Made by a program: the position numbers and the translations under genes
DNA from: Rhodobacterales bacterium
GTDB taxonomy: Bacteria > Pseudomonadota > Alphaproteobacteria > Rhodobacterales > Rhodobacteraceae
Assembly: GCA_003249215.1 (NCBI GenBank)
Contig: QKJR01000074.1
Location: forward strand, 1-64,000
Length of the DNA stretch: 64,000 nt
Reading direction: 5' to 3'
Shown here: positions 37,435-46,716 of the stretch, piece after piece
Layout of the letters: every line of letters starts with the position of its first letter
How positions within the stretch are numbered: position 1 is the stretch's first letter
Notes under the pieces: model-generated
The model's database searches: none
Seen by the model: only the letters and a program-made list of their open reading frames with translations
Told to the model about the DNA's origin: nothing

Positions 37435-38847
37435 ATGACGGACTACTTCAACGAAATGTATAACAGCGGCAAGGTCCGCGAGCCCTATCTGCGGCTCGAG
37501 GACTGGAGGCGCGCGATGCCCGCAGAGTTGCGGCAGATGAAACAGGCGGAGGCCGAGGCGTTGTTTCGCCGGATCGGGATCACCTTCGCGGTCTATGGCG
37601 AGGGCGGTGACCCGGACCGTTTGATCCCCTTCGACATGTTCCCGCGGGTCTTCACCCAAAACGAATGGCGCAAGCTGGAAAAGGGCATCAAGCAACGTGC
37701 CCGTGCGCTCAACGCGTTTCTGCTCGACGTCTACAGCCGCGGCGAGATCGTCAAGGCCGGCAAGATCCCCGCGAAACTCGTCTATCAGAACGAGGCCTTC
37801 GAGCGCGCGGTGACCGGCTTCACCCCACCCCGCGGCATCTACAGCCATATCGTCGGCATCGACCTCGTGCGCACCGGGCCCGATGATTTCTTCGTGCTCG
37901 AGGACAACTGTCGCACCCCTTCGGGCGTAAGCTACATGCTCGAGAACCGCGAAATCATGATGCGGATGTTCCCGAACCTGTTCCGCGAGAACCGGATCGA
38001 ACCGGTGGACGGCTATGCCGATGCGCTGCGCCGCACGCTGGCCTCGGTCGCCCCCGCGAAATGCGACCGCCAGCCGACGATCGGCATCCTGACGCCCGGG
38101 CATTTCAACAGCGCCTATTACGAGCACAGCTTCCTCGCCGACCTGATGGGGGTCGAACTGGTCGAGGGCGCGGACCTCTTCGTCGAGGGCGGCTTCGTCT
38201 GGATGCGCACCACCGAGGGGCCGAAGAAGCTCGACGTGATCTATCGCCGGATCGACGACAGCTTCCTCGATCCTCTGTGCTTCCGCCCCGATTCGATGCT
38301 GGGCATTCCCGGCCTGATGGACGCCTATCGCTCGGGCGGGGTCACGATCTGCTCGGCGCCGGGCGCGGGCGTCGCCGACGACAAGGCGGTTTATACGTTC
38401 GTCCCCGAGATGGTGCGCTTCTACCTCGGCGAGGAGCCGATCCTGCAAAACGTGCCGACCTGGCAATGTGCCAAGACCGACGATTGCAAATATGTGCTCG
38501 AACATCTGGGCGAGCTGGTGGTCAAGGAGGTCCATGGCTCGGGTGGCTATGGTATGCTCGTGGGGCCGAAATCGACCAAGGAGCAGATCGCGCTCTTCCG
38601 CGCCAAGATCGAGGAAAACCCCGAGAATTACATCGCCCAGCCGACGCTCGCGCTCTCGACGACGCCAACCTTCGTCGAGGAAGGCATTGCGCCGCGGCAC
38701 GTCGACCTGAGGCCCTATTGCCTCGTGGGCGAGAAGGTCGAGCTGGTGCCCGGCGGCCTGACTCGGGTCGCGCTCACCGAGGGCTCGCTCGTGGTGAACT
38801 CGTCGCAGGGCGGCGGGGTCAAGGATACCTGGGTTCTGGCGGAGTAA
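37435..38847 (+). CDS. circularly permuted ATP-grasp protein of the Anbu operon
   Basis: A 470-residue member of the circularly permuted type 2 ATP-grasp family (DUF404/DUF407). Such enzymes make peptide-like bonds using ATP; the substrate here is not known. Visible are the N-terminal EMYNSGKVREPYLRL, the nucleotide-region segment DLVRTGPDDFFVLEDNCRTP near residue 150, and VKEVHGSGGYGMLVGPKST near 360. A GGAGGAA site lies ten bases before the ATG. It leads a tight four-gene operon with alpha-E, transglutaminase and Anbu proteins. Confidence 0.92.
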   Translation: MTDYFNEMYNSGKVREPYLRLEDWRRAMPAELRQMKQAEAEALFRRIGITFAVYGEGGDPDRLIPFDMFPRVFTQNEWRKLEKGIKQRARALNAFLLDVYSRGEIVKAGKIPAKLVYQNEAFERAVTGFTPPRGIYSHIVGIDLVRTGPDDFFVLEDNCRTPSGVSYMLENREIMMRMFPNLFRENRIEPVDGYADALRRTLASVAPAKCDRQPTIGILTPGHFNSAYYEHSFLADLMGVELVEGADLFVEGGFVWMRTTEGPKKLDVIYRRIDDSFLDPLCFRPDSMLGIPGLMDAYRSGGVTICSAPGAGVADDKAVYTFVPEMVRFYLGEEPILQNVPTWQCAKTDDCKYVLEHLGELVVKEVHGSGGYGMLVGPKSTKEQIALFRAKIEENPENYIAQPTLALSTTPTFVEEGIAPRHVDLRPYCLVGEKVELVPGGLTRVALTEGSLVVNSSQGGGVKDTWVLAE

Positions 38848-38852
38848 AGATC

Positions 38853-39806
38853 ATGCTGAGCCGGACGGCGGAAAACCTTTTCTGGATTGCACGTTACGTG
38901 GAACGTGCGGAAACCATGGCACGCCTGCTCGAGGTGGGGGCGCGGATCGCGCTGATCCCCTCGGCGGGGCACGGCTATCGCAGCGAATGGGAGAGCCTGC
39001 TGCAGGCCTCGGGCACTTCCGAGGGCTTTGCCGAGAAATACGGCGACCCGGTGCAGCGCAATATCGAGAGCTATCTGTTCTTCGATCGCGACAACCCGAG
39101 CTCGGTGATTTCCTGCATCGAGCGGGCGCGCGAAAACGCCCGCATCGTGCGCACCGCGCTGACCGCGCAGGTCTGGGATGCGCTCAACGTCGCCTTTCAG
39201 GAGATCCGCCAGCTCGAACGCAAGCCGCGCTCCTCGCTGGAGCTGACCGATCTCGCGGATTGGGTGAACCGCACCGGCGCCATGGTGCGCGGCGCGATCG
39301 ACACCACGCTTTTGCGCAACGATGGCTATGATTTCCTCAATCTGGGCTTCGCGCTCGAGCGCGCCGACAACACCGCGCGGCTGATCGACGTGAAATATTA
39401 CGTCCTGCTGCCGAGCGTCGATTTCGTCGGCACCGGGCTCGACAATTACCAGTGGCAGACGCTCCTGCGCGCGATGTCGGCGCAGCGGGCCTTCCACTGG
39501 GCCTATGGCGGCGAGATCACCGCGGCCAAGATCGCGCATTTCCTGATCCTCAACCGCGAGAGCCCGCGCGCGCTGATCACCGCGATCCAGACGGCGATGG
39601 AGCATCTCGACGGGCTTGCGCACAAATACCACAAGTCGGGCCCGGCGCAGATGCGCGCGCGCTCGCTCGTGGGGGAACTCGCCGAGACCCGCGTCGAGGA
39701 TATCTTCGAAGAGGGGCTGCACGAGTTCCTCACCCGTTTCATTCGCGATGTCGGCGAGCTGACCGACATGGTGCATACGGCTTACTTGAGCGGAGACGCA
39801 AGATGA
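38853..39806 (+). CDS. alpha-E domain protein (DUF403)
   Basis: A 317-residue all-helical protein. The family signature LSRTAENLFWIARYVERAET starts the chain, and helical repeats with YHYK/ARSLVGEL-like spacing follow. The biochemical role is unknown; the family is linked by gene neighbourhood to ATP-grasp and transglutaminase proteins. It starts five bases after the ATP-grasp stop and overlaps the transglutaminase start by four bases (ATGA at 39803-39806). Confidence 0.9.
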   Translation: MLSRTAENLFWIARYVERAETMARLLEVGARIALIPSAGHGYRSEWESLLQASGTSEGFAEKYGDPVQRNIESYLFFDRDNPSSVISCIERARENARIVRTALTAQVWDALNVAFQEIRQLERKPRSSLELTDLADWVNRTGAMVRGAIDTTLLRNDGYDFLNLGFALERADNTARLIDVKYYVLLPSVDFVGTGLDNYQWQTLLRAMSAQRAFHWAYGGEITAAKIAHFLILNRESPRALITAIQTAMEHLDGLAHKYHKSGPAQMRARSLVGELAETRVEDIFEEGLHEFLTRFIRDVGELTDMVHTAYLSGDAR

Positions 39807-40615
39807 TCCTGACGGTCAATCACGTCACCACCTATCAATACGACGCGCCGATGCGCGCCGCGGTGCAGTCGCTGCGCCTGTTTCCCTCGCGCTTCGACGG
39901 GCAGCGCACGATCAACTGGGAGGTCGCCGTCGAGGGCGGCATCCGCGGTGGCGCCTTCCGCGACGGGGCGGGCGACAAGGTCGAGGGCTGGTCGCTGCGC
40001 GGTCCGGTCTCCGAGGTCACGGTGAGCGTGCGCGGCCAGATCGAGACGATCGACACCGCAGGCGTGCTGCGCGGCCATCGCGAGACGGTCTCGCCCTTCG
40101 CCTATCTGCGCGAGACGGCGGCGACCTGGATCGACGACGGGATCGAGGCGCTGGCCACCGAGGCCACGAAGGGCGCCGAGAGCGATCTCGACCGGGCGCA
40201 CGGGCTCGCCCGCGCGGTGGCCGAGGCGATCGCCTATGTGCCGGGCACCACCCATGCCCATACCACCGCAGCCGAGGCGCTCGCGCAGGGCGAGGGGGTC
40301 TGTCAGGACCATGCCCATGCGCTTGTGGCCTGCGCGCGCGCGGTGGGGATGCCGGCGCGCTATGTCTCGGGCTATCTCTATGCCCGCGACGATGGCGAGC
40401 CGCACGAGGCCGCCCATGCCTGGGCCGAGATCTGGATCGAGGGCATCGGCTGGATCGGCTTCGATCCGGCGAATGAATGCTGTCCTTCGGATCTCTATAT
40501 CCGGCTCGGCTCCGGGCTCGACGCGCGCGAGGCCGCGCCGATCAAGGGCATCGCGCAGGGCACCGGCGAAGAGAGCCTAGATGTCACAGTTGCCCTTGAG
40601 GCGGTGCAGCAATAG
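39803..40615 (+). CDS. transglutaminase-like cysteine protease
   Basis: A 270-residue protein with an N-terminal beta-rich domain (MILTVNHVTTYQYDAPMRAA, typical of bacterial transglutaminase N-domains) and a C-terminal catalytic domain. The Cys-His-Asp triad is visible: GEGVCQDHAHA (Cys167), HEAAHAWAEIW (His205) and FDPANE (Asp221). It may cut or cross-link amide bonds. Its start overlaps the alpha-E stop. It is part of the Anbu operon. Confidence 0.92.
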   Translation: MILTVNHVTTYQYDAPMRAAVQSLRLFPSRFDGQRTINWEVAVEGGIRGGAFRDGAGDKVEGWSLRGPVSEVTVSVRGQIETIDTAGVLRGHRETVSPFAYLRETAATWIDDGIEALATEATKGAESDLDRAHGLARAVAEAIAYVPGTTHAHTTAAEALAQGEGVCQDHAHALVACARAVGMPARYVSGYLYARDDGEPHEAAHAWAEIWIEGIGWIGFDPANECCPSDLYIRLGSGLDAREAAPIKGIAQGTGEESLDVTVALEAVQQ

Positions 40616-40660
40616 GGTGACGGCGGGCCTTCGGGCCCCAAGGCGATTCCGGGGAAAATC

Positions 40661-41386
40661 ATGACTTACTGCGTGGGCCTGCTGCTGGATGCAGGCATGG
40701 TTCTTCTGAGCGATACGCGCACCAATGCCGGGCTCGACAATATCGCGACCTATCGCAAGATGTTCGTCTTCGAGGAGCCGGGCGAGCGGGTGATCACGAT
40801 CCTGACCGCGGGCTCGCTCTCGGTGACGCAGACCGCCATGGCGCGGCTGCGCGAGGCGGTCGATGACCCCGATGCGACCGGCGAGACCTCGATCATGGTG
40901 GCGCCGACCATGCTCAAGGTGGCCGAGATCGTCGGCAATACGCTCGCTCATGTGCGTCAGGACATCGAGAGCAAGATGGAGGCCTCGAAGGTCTCGACCG
41001 CGGCCTCGATGATCGTCGCGGGGCAGCGCCGGGGCGGCGCGATGCGGATGTTCCTCGTCTACCCCGAGGGCAATTTCATCGAGGCGACCGAGGATACGCC
41101 CTATCTGCAGATCGGCGAGCACAAATACGGCAAGCCGATCCTCGACCGGGTGGTGACGCCCGCGACCTCGCTCGACGATGCGCGCAAGGCGGTGCTGCTG
41201 TCGATGGATTCGACCCTGCGCTCGAACCTCTCGGTGGGGATGCCGCTCGATTTCGCGGTGATCGAGAAGGACGATTGCCGGGTGACGACACGGCGGCGGA
41301 TCGAGAAGAACGATCCCGATTTCGCGCGGATGTCGCTGGCCTGGTCCGAGGCTTTGCGCGACGGTTTCACCAAGATCAAGATCTGA
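40661..41386 (+). CDS. Anbu, proteasome-like protease
   Basis: A 241-residue NTN-hydrolase of the Anbu branch, related to HslV and the 20S beta subunit. After removal of the first Met the nucleophile is Thr1 (MTYC). Counted from that Thr, Asp17 lies in SDTRTN and Lys32 in YRKMF, matching the catalytic residues of proteasome-type proteases. Known Anbu structures form open helical or ring assemblies; no ATPase partner is encoded nearby. It closes the four-gene operon and its substrate is unknown. Confidence 0.93.
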   Translation: MTYCVGLLLDAGMVLLSDTRTNAGLDNIATYRKMFVFEEPGERVITILTAGSLSVTQTAMARLREAVDDPDATGETSIMVAPTMLKVAEIVGNTLAHVRQDIESKMEASKVSTAASMIVAGQRRGGAMRMFLVYPEGNFIEATEDTPYLQIGEHKYGKPILDRVVTPATSLDDARKAVLLSMDSTLRSNLSVGMPLDFAVIEKDDCRVTTRRRIEKNDPDFARMSLAWSEALRDGFTKIKI

Positions 41387-41405
41387 GCCGGGCGGGGCGC
41401 CGCCC

Positions 41406-42365
41406 TCAGCGGGCGGCGTCGAAGGTCGCCGCGCAGGCGTCGTAGAACCGCGCGCGCGTGGCCGGGCCTTCCATCATCAATTCGTGCTGCGCGCCGGCAT
41501 GGCTCTCGAGCCGGCCCTTGGGCCAGCGCGCCATCTGCGCGATCACCGCAGGCACATGGACGATCCGCTCCGCCCCGCCGAGCGCGCAATAGCAGGGCAG
41601 ATCGGGCGCCGGCAGGGCAGCGAGCTCGGCGCATTCGAGGATACTCTCGGCGACCCAGTGCAGGGTCGGACCGCCCAGCGTGAGCGCGGGCTCCGCCCCG
41701 GCCTGTTCGACCATGAAGGCCCACATTCCGGCATCGGTGGTCAGCTTGTTGTCCTCGAAGGGATCGCGCAGCACATAGGTGCGCGCATCGAGCCCCGGGG
41801 GGTAGCACTCGGCGAGTTTCGAATCGTGCAGTGCCTGTGCAAGTGGCCCGGCAACCCAGGAGACCGGGGCCGGCAGGCTGATCCCCCACATCGGCGCCGA
41901 AAAAGCGGCGGCGGCGAAGGGATGGCCCGCCATGGTCAGGCGCCGCAGCCCGATCGCGCCGCCCATCGAATGGCCGAGCACGAACCACGGCCGCGGCAGG
42001 CCGAGCGCCCCGGCCGCCGCGATCACCGCGTCGAGATCGCTCTGAAATTCGGCATAGCGCCCGACATGGCCTTTCATCGGATCGGCGAGCGGGCGCGTGG
42101 CGAGGCCCTGACCGCGCCAGTCGACCGCGAGCATCGCATAGCCGCGCCGCGCGAAATCCGCGGCGGCAGGGCCGTATTTCTCGACGTATTCGGTGCGCCC
42201 GGGCAGCAGGAAGACGGTGCCCTTGGCATCCTCCGGGCCCGGCCAGACGCCGAGCCGGATCCGCACGCTGGGCCCGGCCACAGAGGGGCTCTCGGGGTCG
42301 AGCCAGAAGGCGCGCCCCCCCGCGGGGCCGCGCGCGATCGCCTCGAAGAGTTCGGTCTCGATCAT
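41406..42365 (-). CDS. alpha/beta hydrolase, lysophospholipase/monoacylglycerol-lipase type
   Basis: A 319-residue serine hydrolase of the lysophospholipase group. The oxyanion region LLPGRTEYVEKYGPAAADFA, DWRGQGLATRP near residue 80, the nucleophile GHSMGGAIGLRRL near 128 and the C-terminal histidine in HAGAQHELMMEG are all present. It lies convergent with anbu, 19 bases away. The SCP2 gene is upstream on the same strand, so the pair may share a transcript and a lipid-related task. Confidence 0.88.
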   Translation of the reverse strand: MIETELFEAIARGPAGGRAFWLDPESPSVAGPSVRIRLGVWPGPEDAKGTVFLLPGRTEYVEKYGPAAADFARRGYAMLAVDWRGQGLATRPLADPMKGHVGRYAEFQSDLDAVIAAAGALGLPRPWFVLGHSMGGAIGLRRLTMAGHPFAAAAFSAPMWGISLPAPVSWVAGPLAQALHDSKLAECYPPGLDARTYVLRDPFEDNKLTTDAGMWAFMVEQAGAEPALTLGGPTLHWVAESILECAELAALPAPDLPCYCALGGAERIVHVPAVIAQMARWPKGRLESHAGAQHELMMEGPATRARFYDACAATFDAAR

Positions 42366-42419
42366 CTCACTGGCATCGTTGGGGTGGGGGAGGGCCCGGC
42401 CGGCGGGCCGGGGGCGTCC

Positions 42420-42707
42420 TCAGCTCAGCGCCGAGCCCAGTTGCATCGCGAGCCCCATCGAGCCGTCGATCTTCAGCTTGCCGGTCATGAAGGCCATGGT
42501 GGGGTTCACCTCGCCCTCGAGGATGCCCTTGAAGGTGTCGGCATCGGCGATCAGCGTCACATCGGCCTCGTCGTCGCCGGCGCGCACGCCCTCGGCATCG
42601 ACCACGATCGCGCCTTCGCCCTCGATCACGAATTTCGCCGTCGAGGAAAATCCGTTCGGCAGTTTTGCGCTGAGCGCGGTCACTGCGGCGTTAATGATTT
42701 CGCTCAT
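42420..42707 (-). CDS. SCP2 sterol-binding domain protein
   Basis: A 95-residue single SCP2-fold protein that binds lipids such as acyl-CoA in a hydrophobic cleft. The chain shows the expected pattern: NAAVTALSAKLPNGFSSTAKF, ADVTLIADADTFKGILEGEV and the closing NPTMAFMTGKLKIDGSMGLA. The start at 42707 is set by GGGAGGG eight bases upstream. It is upstream of the lipase-like gene on the same strand. Confidence 0.9.
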   Translation of the reverse strand: MSEIINAAVTALSAKLPNGFSSTAKFVIEGEGAIVVDAEGVRAGDDEADVTLIADADTFKGILEGEVNPTMAFMTGKLKIDGSMGLAMQLGSALS

Positions 42708-42771
42708 CAATCCCTCCCGATTGTGAAGTCCGGATACTCGCTTTCTCCGGCACATGCGTTACACTTCGGTT

Positions 42772-43347
42772 ATGCGTCGTCCAATGTCGATAAACAAATG
42801 TGCCGTGGCGGCAGTTCTTGCCGGCCTGATCCTGCCTGCCCTGATCGCGGCGCAGGCCGCACGGGCCGAGACCGACGGGCTGGAACGCTACTTCACAGAG
42901 CTGGCCGATCCAGATTACGCCGGATGGCAACGCGCGCAAAGCGATATCGAGCGGGCCTGGTCGCGCTCGGGCTCGGCGGCGATGGATCTTTTGCTCAAGC
43001 GGGGCACGGCGGCGCTGGACGAGGGCGATCTTCCGGCGGCGATCACCCATCTGAGCGCGCTCACCGATCACGCGCCCGATTTCCCCGAGGGCTGGAACGC
43101 GCGGGCGACGGCCTACTTCATGGCCGGGCAGTTCGGCCCCTCGGCGGCCGATATCGCCAGGGTGCTCGCGCTCGAGCCGCGGCATTGGGGCGCGCTGGCG
43201 GGCCTGGGGATGATTCTGAGCGAGATGGAAGACAAGCCGCGCGCGCTGGCGGCGTTTCGCGCCTCTTTCGCCTTGAACCCGCATCAGCAGGATGTGAAAG
43301 ACGCCATCGAGCGGCTGGAAAAGGAGCTGGCGGGCACCGCGCTCTGA
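42772..43347 (+). CDS. periplasmic tetratricopeptide-repeat protein
   Basis: A protein of about 191 residues with an N-terminal signal peptide (SINKCAVAAVLAGLILPALI, cleavage near QAARA-E) and two to three TPR units between about 75 and 180 (LLKRGTAALDEGDLPAAITH, WNARATAYFMAGQFGPSAAD, LGMILSEMEDKPRALAAF). Starts at 42754, 42772 and 42784 are possible; none has a clear ribosome binding site, and 42772 was kept. It is divergent from the SCP2 gene and ends 19 bases before the helicase gene. Confidence 0.82.
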   Translation: MRRPMSINKCAVAAVLAGLILPALIAAQAARAETDGLERYFTELADPDYAGWQRAQSDIERAWSRSGSAAMDLLLKRGTAALDEGDLPAAITHLSALTDHAPDFPEGWNARATAYFMAGQFGPSAADIARVLALEPRHWGALAGLGMILSEMEDKPRALAAFRASFALNPHQQDVKDAIERLEKELAGTAL

Positions 43348-43366
43348 GGTGCCGCCGGGGAGGAAG

Positions 43367-46249
43367 ATGGCGGGGCGGATCACGGCCGTGCTGGGGCCGA
43401 CGAATACCGGCAAGACCCATTACGCGATCGAGCGGATGCTCGCGCATCGCACCGGCGTCATCGGCCTGCCGCTGCGCCTGCTCGCGCGCGAGGTCTATGA
43501 CCGGATCGTGCGGGCGCGGGGGCCGTCGGTCGTGGCGCTGGTCACCGGCGAGGAGCGGATCGTGCCCGAGCGCGCGGCCTATTGGGTCTGCACCACCGAG
43601 GCGATGCCTGATCTCGGCGCCGATTTCGTGGCGCTCGATGAGATCCAGCTTTGTGCCGATCCCGAGCGCGGGCATGTCTTCACCGAGCGGCTGCTGACCG
43701 CACGGGGCCTGCACGAGACGCTGTTTCTGGGCTCGGAGACGATGAAGGGCGCGATTGCCGCACTGGTGCCGGGCGTGCAGTTCACGCGCCGCGAGCGGTT
43801 CTCGAATTTGAGCTGGTCTGGTTCGAAAAAGATAAGCCGGATGAAACCGCGGGCCGCGATCGTGGGCTTTTCAGTTGAAAATGTCTATGCCATCGCCGAG
43901 CTCCTGCGGCGGCAGAAGGGCGGCGCGGCGGTGGTGATGGGGGCGCTTTCCCCGCGGACGCGCAATGCGCAGGTCGAGATGTATCAGAATGGCGATGTGG
44001 ATTACCTCGTGGCCACTGATGCCATCGGGATGGGGCTCAACCTCGATATCGAACATGTCGCCTTCTCGGCCACGGCCAAGTTCGACGGCCGCCGGATGCG
44101 CGCGCTGTTCCCGCATGAGCTCGGCCAGATCGCGGGCCGGGCAGGGCGGCACACGCAGGACGGCACCTTCGGCGTGACCGGCGAGGCGCATGTCCTGCCC
44201 GAAGAGGTCATCGACGCGGTCGAGAACCACCGCTTCGCCCCGATCCAGCGCTTGCAATGGCGCAATCCGCGCCTTGAATTCGGTACCCTGCCGCGGCTGA
44301 TCCAGTCGCTCGAGGAGGGGCCTTCGAACGAATGGCTCGTCAAGGGGCGCGAGGCGGACGACCTGCGCGCGCTCAAGGCGCTGGCGCAAATGCCCGAGAT
44401 CGAGGACCGCGTGCGCCACGCCAATGACGTGCGCCTGCTGTGGGACGTTTGCCGGATCCCGGATTTCCGCTCGATTTCCGAGGCCGAGCATGCGACCCTT
44501 CTGGCGCGGATCTTCGGCTTTCTTCAGGGAGGCAAGGGCGTGCCTTCGGACTGGCTCGCGGGGCAGATTGCGCGCATCGACCGGCCCCAGGGCGACATCG
44601 ACACCCTGTCCAAGCGATTGGCGTTTATCCGCACATGGACCTATATCGCGCAGCGCAAGGGCTGGGTCGATGACGAAACCCATTGGCGGATGGAAACGCG
44701 CGCTGTAGAAGACCGCCTGTCGGATGCGCTGCATGGCGCGCTGACCCAACGATTTGTGGACCGGCGCACCTCTGTGCTGCTGCGCCGGCTCAAGCAGAAG
44801 GAGACCCTCGTGGCCGAGGTGAACGACAAGGGCGAAGTGGTGGTCGAGGGCGAATTCGCCGGCCGTCTCGAAGGGTTCCGCTTCCGGCAGGATGCGACCA
44901 CATCGCCCGATGAGGCGAAGATGCTGGCGCGGGCGGCCTATGAGGCGCTGCGCCCCGAGTTCAGCCTGCGGGCGGATCGCTTCTACAACGCCCCCGATAC
45001 CGAGCTCGATTTCACCGAGCAGGGCGGCCTGATGTGGGGCACCACCGCGGTCGGCAAGCTCGTCAAGGGCTCCGAGCCGCTCAAACCCACGGTCGAGCCC
45101 TTCGTCGACGAAGAGGCGGGCGAGGATGTGGCCGAGAAGGTCCGCCGCCGCCTGCAGCATTTCATCGACCGCAAGGTCGCGGCACTCTTCGAGCCGCTTC
45201 TGGCGATGGGCCGCGATGAGGGTCTGACCGGGCTTGCCCGCGGCTTTGCCTTCCGCCTGACCGAGCATATGGGCATCATCCCGCGCGAGACGGTCGCCGC
45301 CGAGGTCAAGGAACTCGATCAGGAGGCCCGCGGTCTTCTGCGCAAGCATGGCGTGCGCTTTGGCCAATATACGATCTTCCAGCAGGCGCTTCTGAAGCCC
45401 GCGCCGACGCGGCTGCGCCTCGTGCTCGCTTCGCTCTGGGAGGGCCTTGCCGAATTCCCCGAAAGCCCGCCCCCGGGCCTCGTGACGATCCCGCATATCG
45501 CCGAAGTGGGCGCGATGGCCTACACGCTCTCGGGCTATCGCCCGGCGGGCGCGCGTGCGATCCGGATCGACATGCTGGAGCGGCTCGCCGACCTTTTGCG
45601 CACGCATGACAGCCGCGCGGGCTTCGAGGCGAACCCCGACATGCTCTCGATCACCGGCATGACGCTCGAGCAATTCGCCGATCTCATGGAAGGCCTCGGC
45701 TACAAGGGCGAGAAGGGCGAGCGGGTGAAAACCCGCGCCGCAGCCCCCGCGCCCGAGCCGAAGGCGCCCGAGGCCGAGGCCGAAGGCAGCGCCAACCCGA
45801 TCCCGGAGGAGAGCTCGCCGATCGCCGAGGCGGCGGGCGAAGCGACCCCCGAGGCGGCCGAGGGCGCCGAGCCCGAGATGGAAGTGTTCTACACCTTCAC
45901 CTGGGCGCCGCGTCCGCGCGCGCAGCATGGCCGCGGCGATCGCGGTCCGCGCCGCGAGGGCAACCGTGAGGGTGGTAACCGGGACGGTGGCGAGGGCGGT
46001 GGCCCGCGTCGCCGCGACGGCAACCGCGAGGGTGGCAACCGCGAGGGCGGCAAGCCCGAGTTCCGCGGCGAGCGCAAGGACGGTGGCAAGTTCGGCGGCG
46101 GGAAGGGCAAGGGCCCGAAAGGCGGCAAGCACGGCGGGCCCAAGCACGAGGGTGCGCGCCAGTTCGAGGCCCGTCCGCCCAAGAAGGACAAGCCGATCGA
46201 CCCGGACAACCCCTTCGCGGTTCTGGCCGCGCTGCGCGACAAGAAGTAA
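43367..46249 (+). CDS. SUV3-like DExH RNA helicase
   Basis: A 960-residue helicase of the type related to mitochondrial SUV3, which unwinds RNA in degradosome-like complexes. The P-loop GPTNTGKT lies at 10-17, motif II is DEIQ (91-94) as in SUV3, and motif VI is in GQIAGRAGRHTQDG near residue 262. A helical SUV3-type C-domain follows. The C-terminal 120 residues are low complexity: an acidic stretch, then Arg/Gly-rich repeats (REGGNREGGNRDGG type) suited to RNA binding. Start set by GGGGAGGA. The S4 gene begins five bases later. Confidence 0.92.
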   Translation: MAGRITAVLGPTNTGKTHYAIERMLAHRTGVIGLPLRLLAREVYDRIVRARGPSVVALVTGEERIVPERAAYWVCTTEAMPDLGADFVALDEIQLCADPERGHVFTERLLTARGLHETLFLGSETMKGAIAALVPGVQFTRRERFSNLSWSGSKKISRMKPRAAIVGFSVENVYAIAELLRRQKGGAAVVMGALSPRTRNAQVEMYQNGDVDYLVATDAIGMGLNLDIEHVAFSATAKFDGRRMRALFPHELGQIAGRAGRHTQDGTFGVTGEAHVLPEEVIDAVENHRFAPIQRLQWRNPRLEFGTLPRLIQSLEEGPSNEWLVKGREADDLRALKALAQMPEIEDRVRHANDVRLLWDVCRIPDFRSISEAEHATLLARIFGFLQGGKGVPSDWLAGQIARIDRPQGDIDTLSKRLAFIRTWTYIAQRKGWVDDETHWRMETRAVEDRLSDALHGALTQRFVDRRTSVLLRRLKQKETLVAEVNDKGEVVVEGEFAGRLEGFRFRQDATTSPDEAKMLARAAYEALRPEFSLRADRFYNAPDTELDFTEQGGLMWGTTAVGKLVKGSEPLKPTVEPFVDEEAGEDVAEKVRRRLQHFIDRKVAALFEPLLAMGRDEGLTGLARGFAFRLTEHMGIIPRETVAAEVKELDQEARGLLRKHGVRFGQYTIFQQALLKPAPTRLRLVLASLWEGLAEFPESPPPGLVTIPHIAEVGAMAYTLSGYRPAGARAIRIDMLERLADLLRTHDSRAGFEANPDMLSITGMTLEQFADLMEGLGYKGEKGERVKTRAAAPAPEPKAPEAEAEGSANPIPEESSPIAEAAGEATPEAAEGAEPEMEVFYTFTWAPRPRAQHGRGDRGPRREGNREGGNRDGGEGGGPRRRDGNREGGNREGGKPEFRGERKDGGKFGGGKGKGPKGGKHGGPKHEGARQFEARPPKKDKPIDPDNPFAVLAALRDKK

Positions 46250-46254
46250 CGGCG

Positions 46255-46611
46255 ATGGGCAAAGGCCCCAAGGCACCTCCGGCCGCCGCCGAGCGGCTGC
46301 GCATCGACAAATGGCTCTGGCAGGCGCGATTCCTGAAATCGCGCTCGCTGGCGGCCGAGATGGTGTCGGAGGGGGCCTTCCGGCTCAACGGGCAGCGCAT
46401 CGACAAGCCGGGCCGGGGTGTGGGGCCCGGGGATGTGCTGACCTTCGCCTTGGGCGCCGAGGTGCGGGTGGTCCGGGTGCTGGCCTGTGGCACGCGGCGC
46501 GGGCCGGCCCATGAGGCGGCGACGCTTTATGAGGATCTGGCGCCGAGAACTGCGGCGGGGGCTGGCACGGCCGTTCCGGTCGAGGCCGCGGATGAGGACG
46601 AGGCGTCCTGA
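46255..46611 (+). CDS. S4-domain RNA-binding protein (HslR-like)
   Basis: A 118-residue protein of the heat-shock protein 15 (HslR) type, which binds stalled 50S-nascent chain complexes. The S4 domain covers about 14-75 (LRIDKWLWQARFLKSRSLA, then VSEGAFRLNGQRIDKPGRGV). The C-terminus is acidic (EAADEDEAS). It starts five bases after the helicase stop, so both RNA-binding proteins are made together. Confidence 0.9.
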   Translation: MGKGPKAPPAAAERLRIDKWLWQARFLKSRSLAAEMVSEGAFRLNGQRIDKPGRGVGPGDVLTFALGAEVRVVRVLACGTRRGPAHEAATLYEDLAPRTAAGAGTAVPVEAADEDEAS

Positions 46612-46657
46612 GCGCGGGCCGAAACGCCGCAGGCGGTCCTTTCCGGGCGCAGATGGC

Positions 46658-46686
46658 TTGATTGATCGCGCCCACTTGGCTAGGTA
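46658..46686 (+). promoter_or_regulatory. promoter of fdxA
   Basis: TTGATT (46658-46663), 17 bases, TAGGTA (46681-46686), 31 bases upstream of the fdxA start codon. Confidence 0.6.
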
Positions 46687-46716
46687 TCGCGGAAAATCAC
46701 GTCTCGGGGTTGAACA

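Noticed and set aside
43871-46276. An 801-codon frame opposite the SUV3-like helicase
   Set aside because: Same reason; the helicase motifs are intact on the plus strand.
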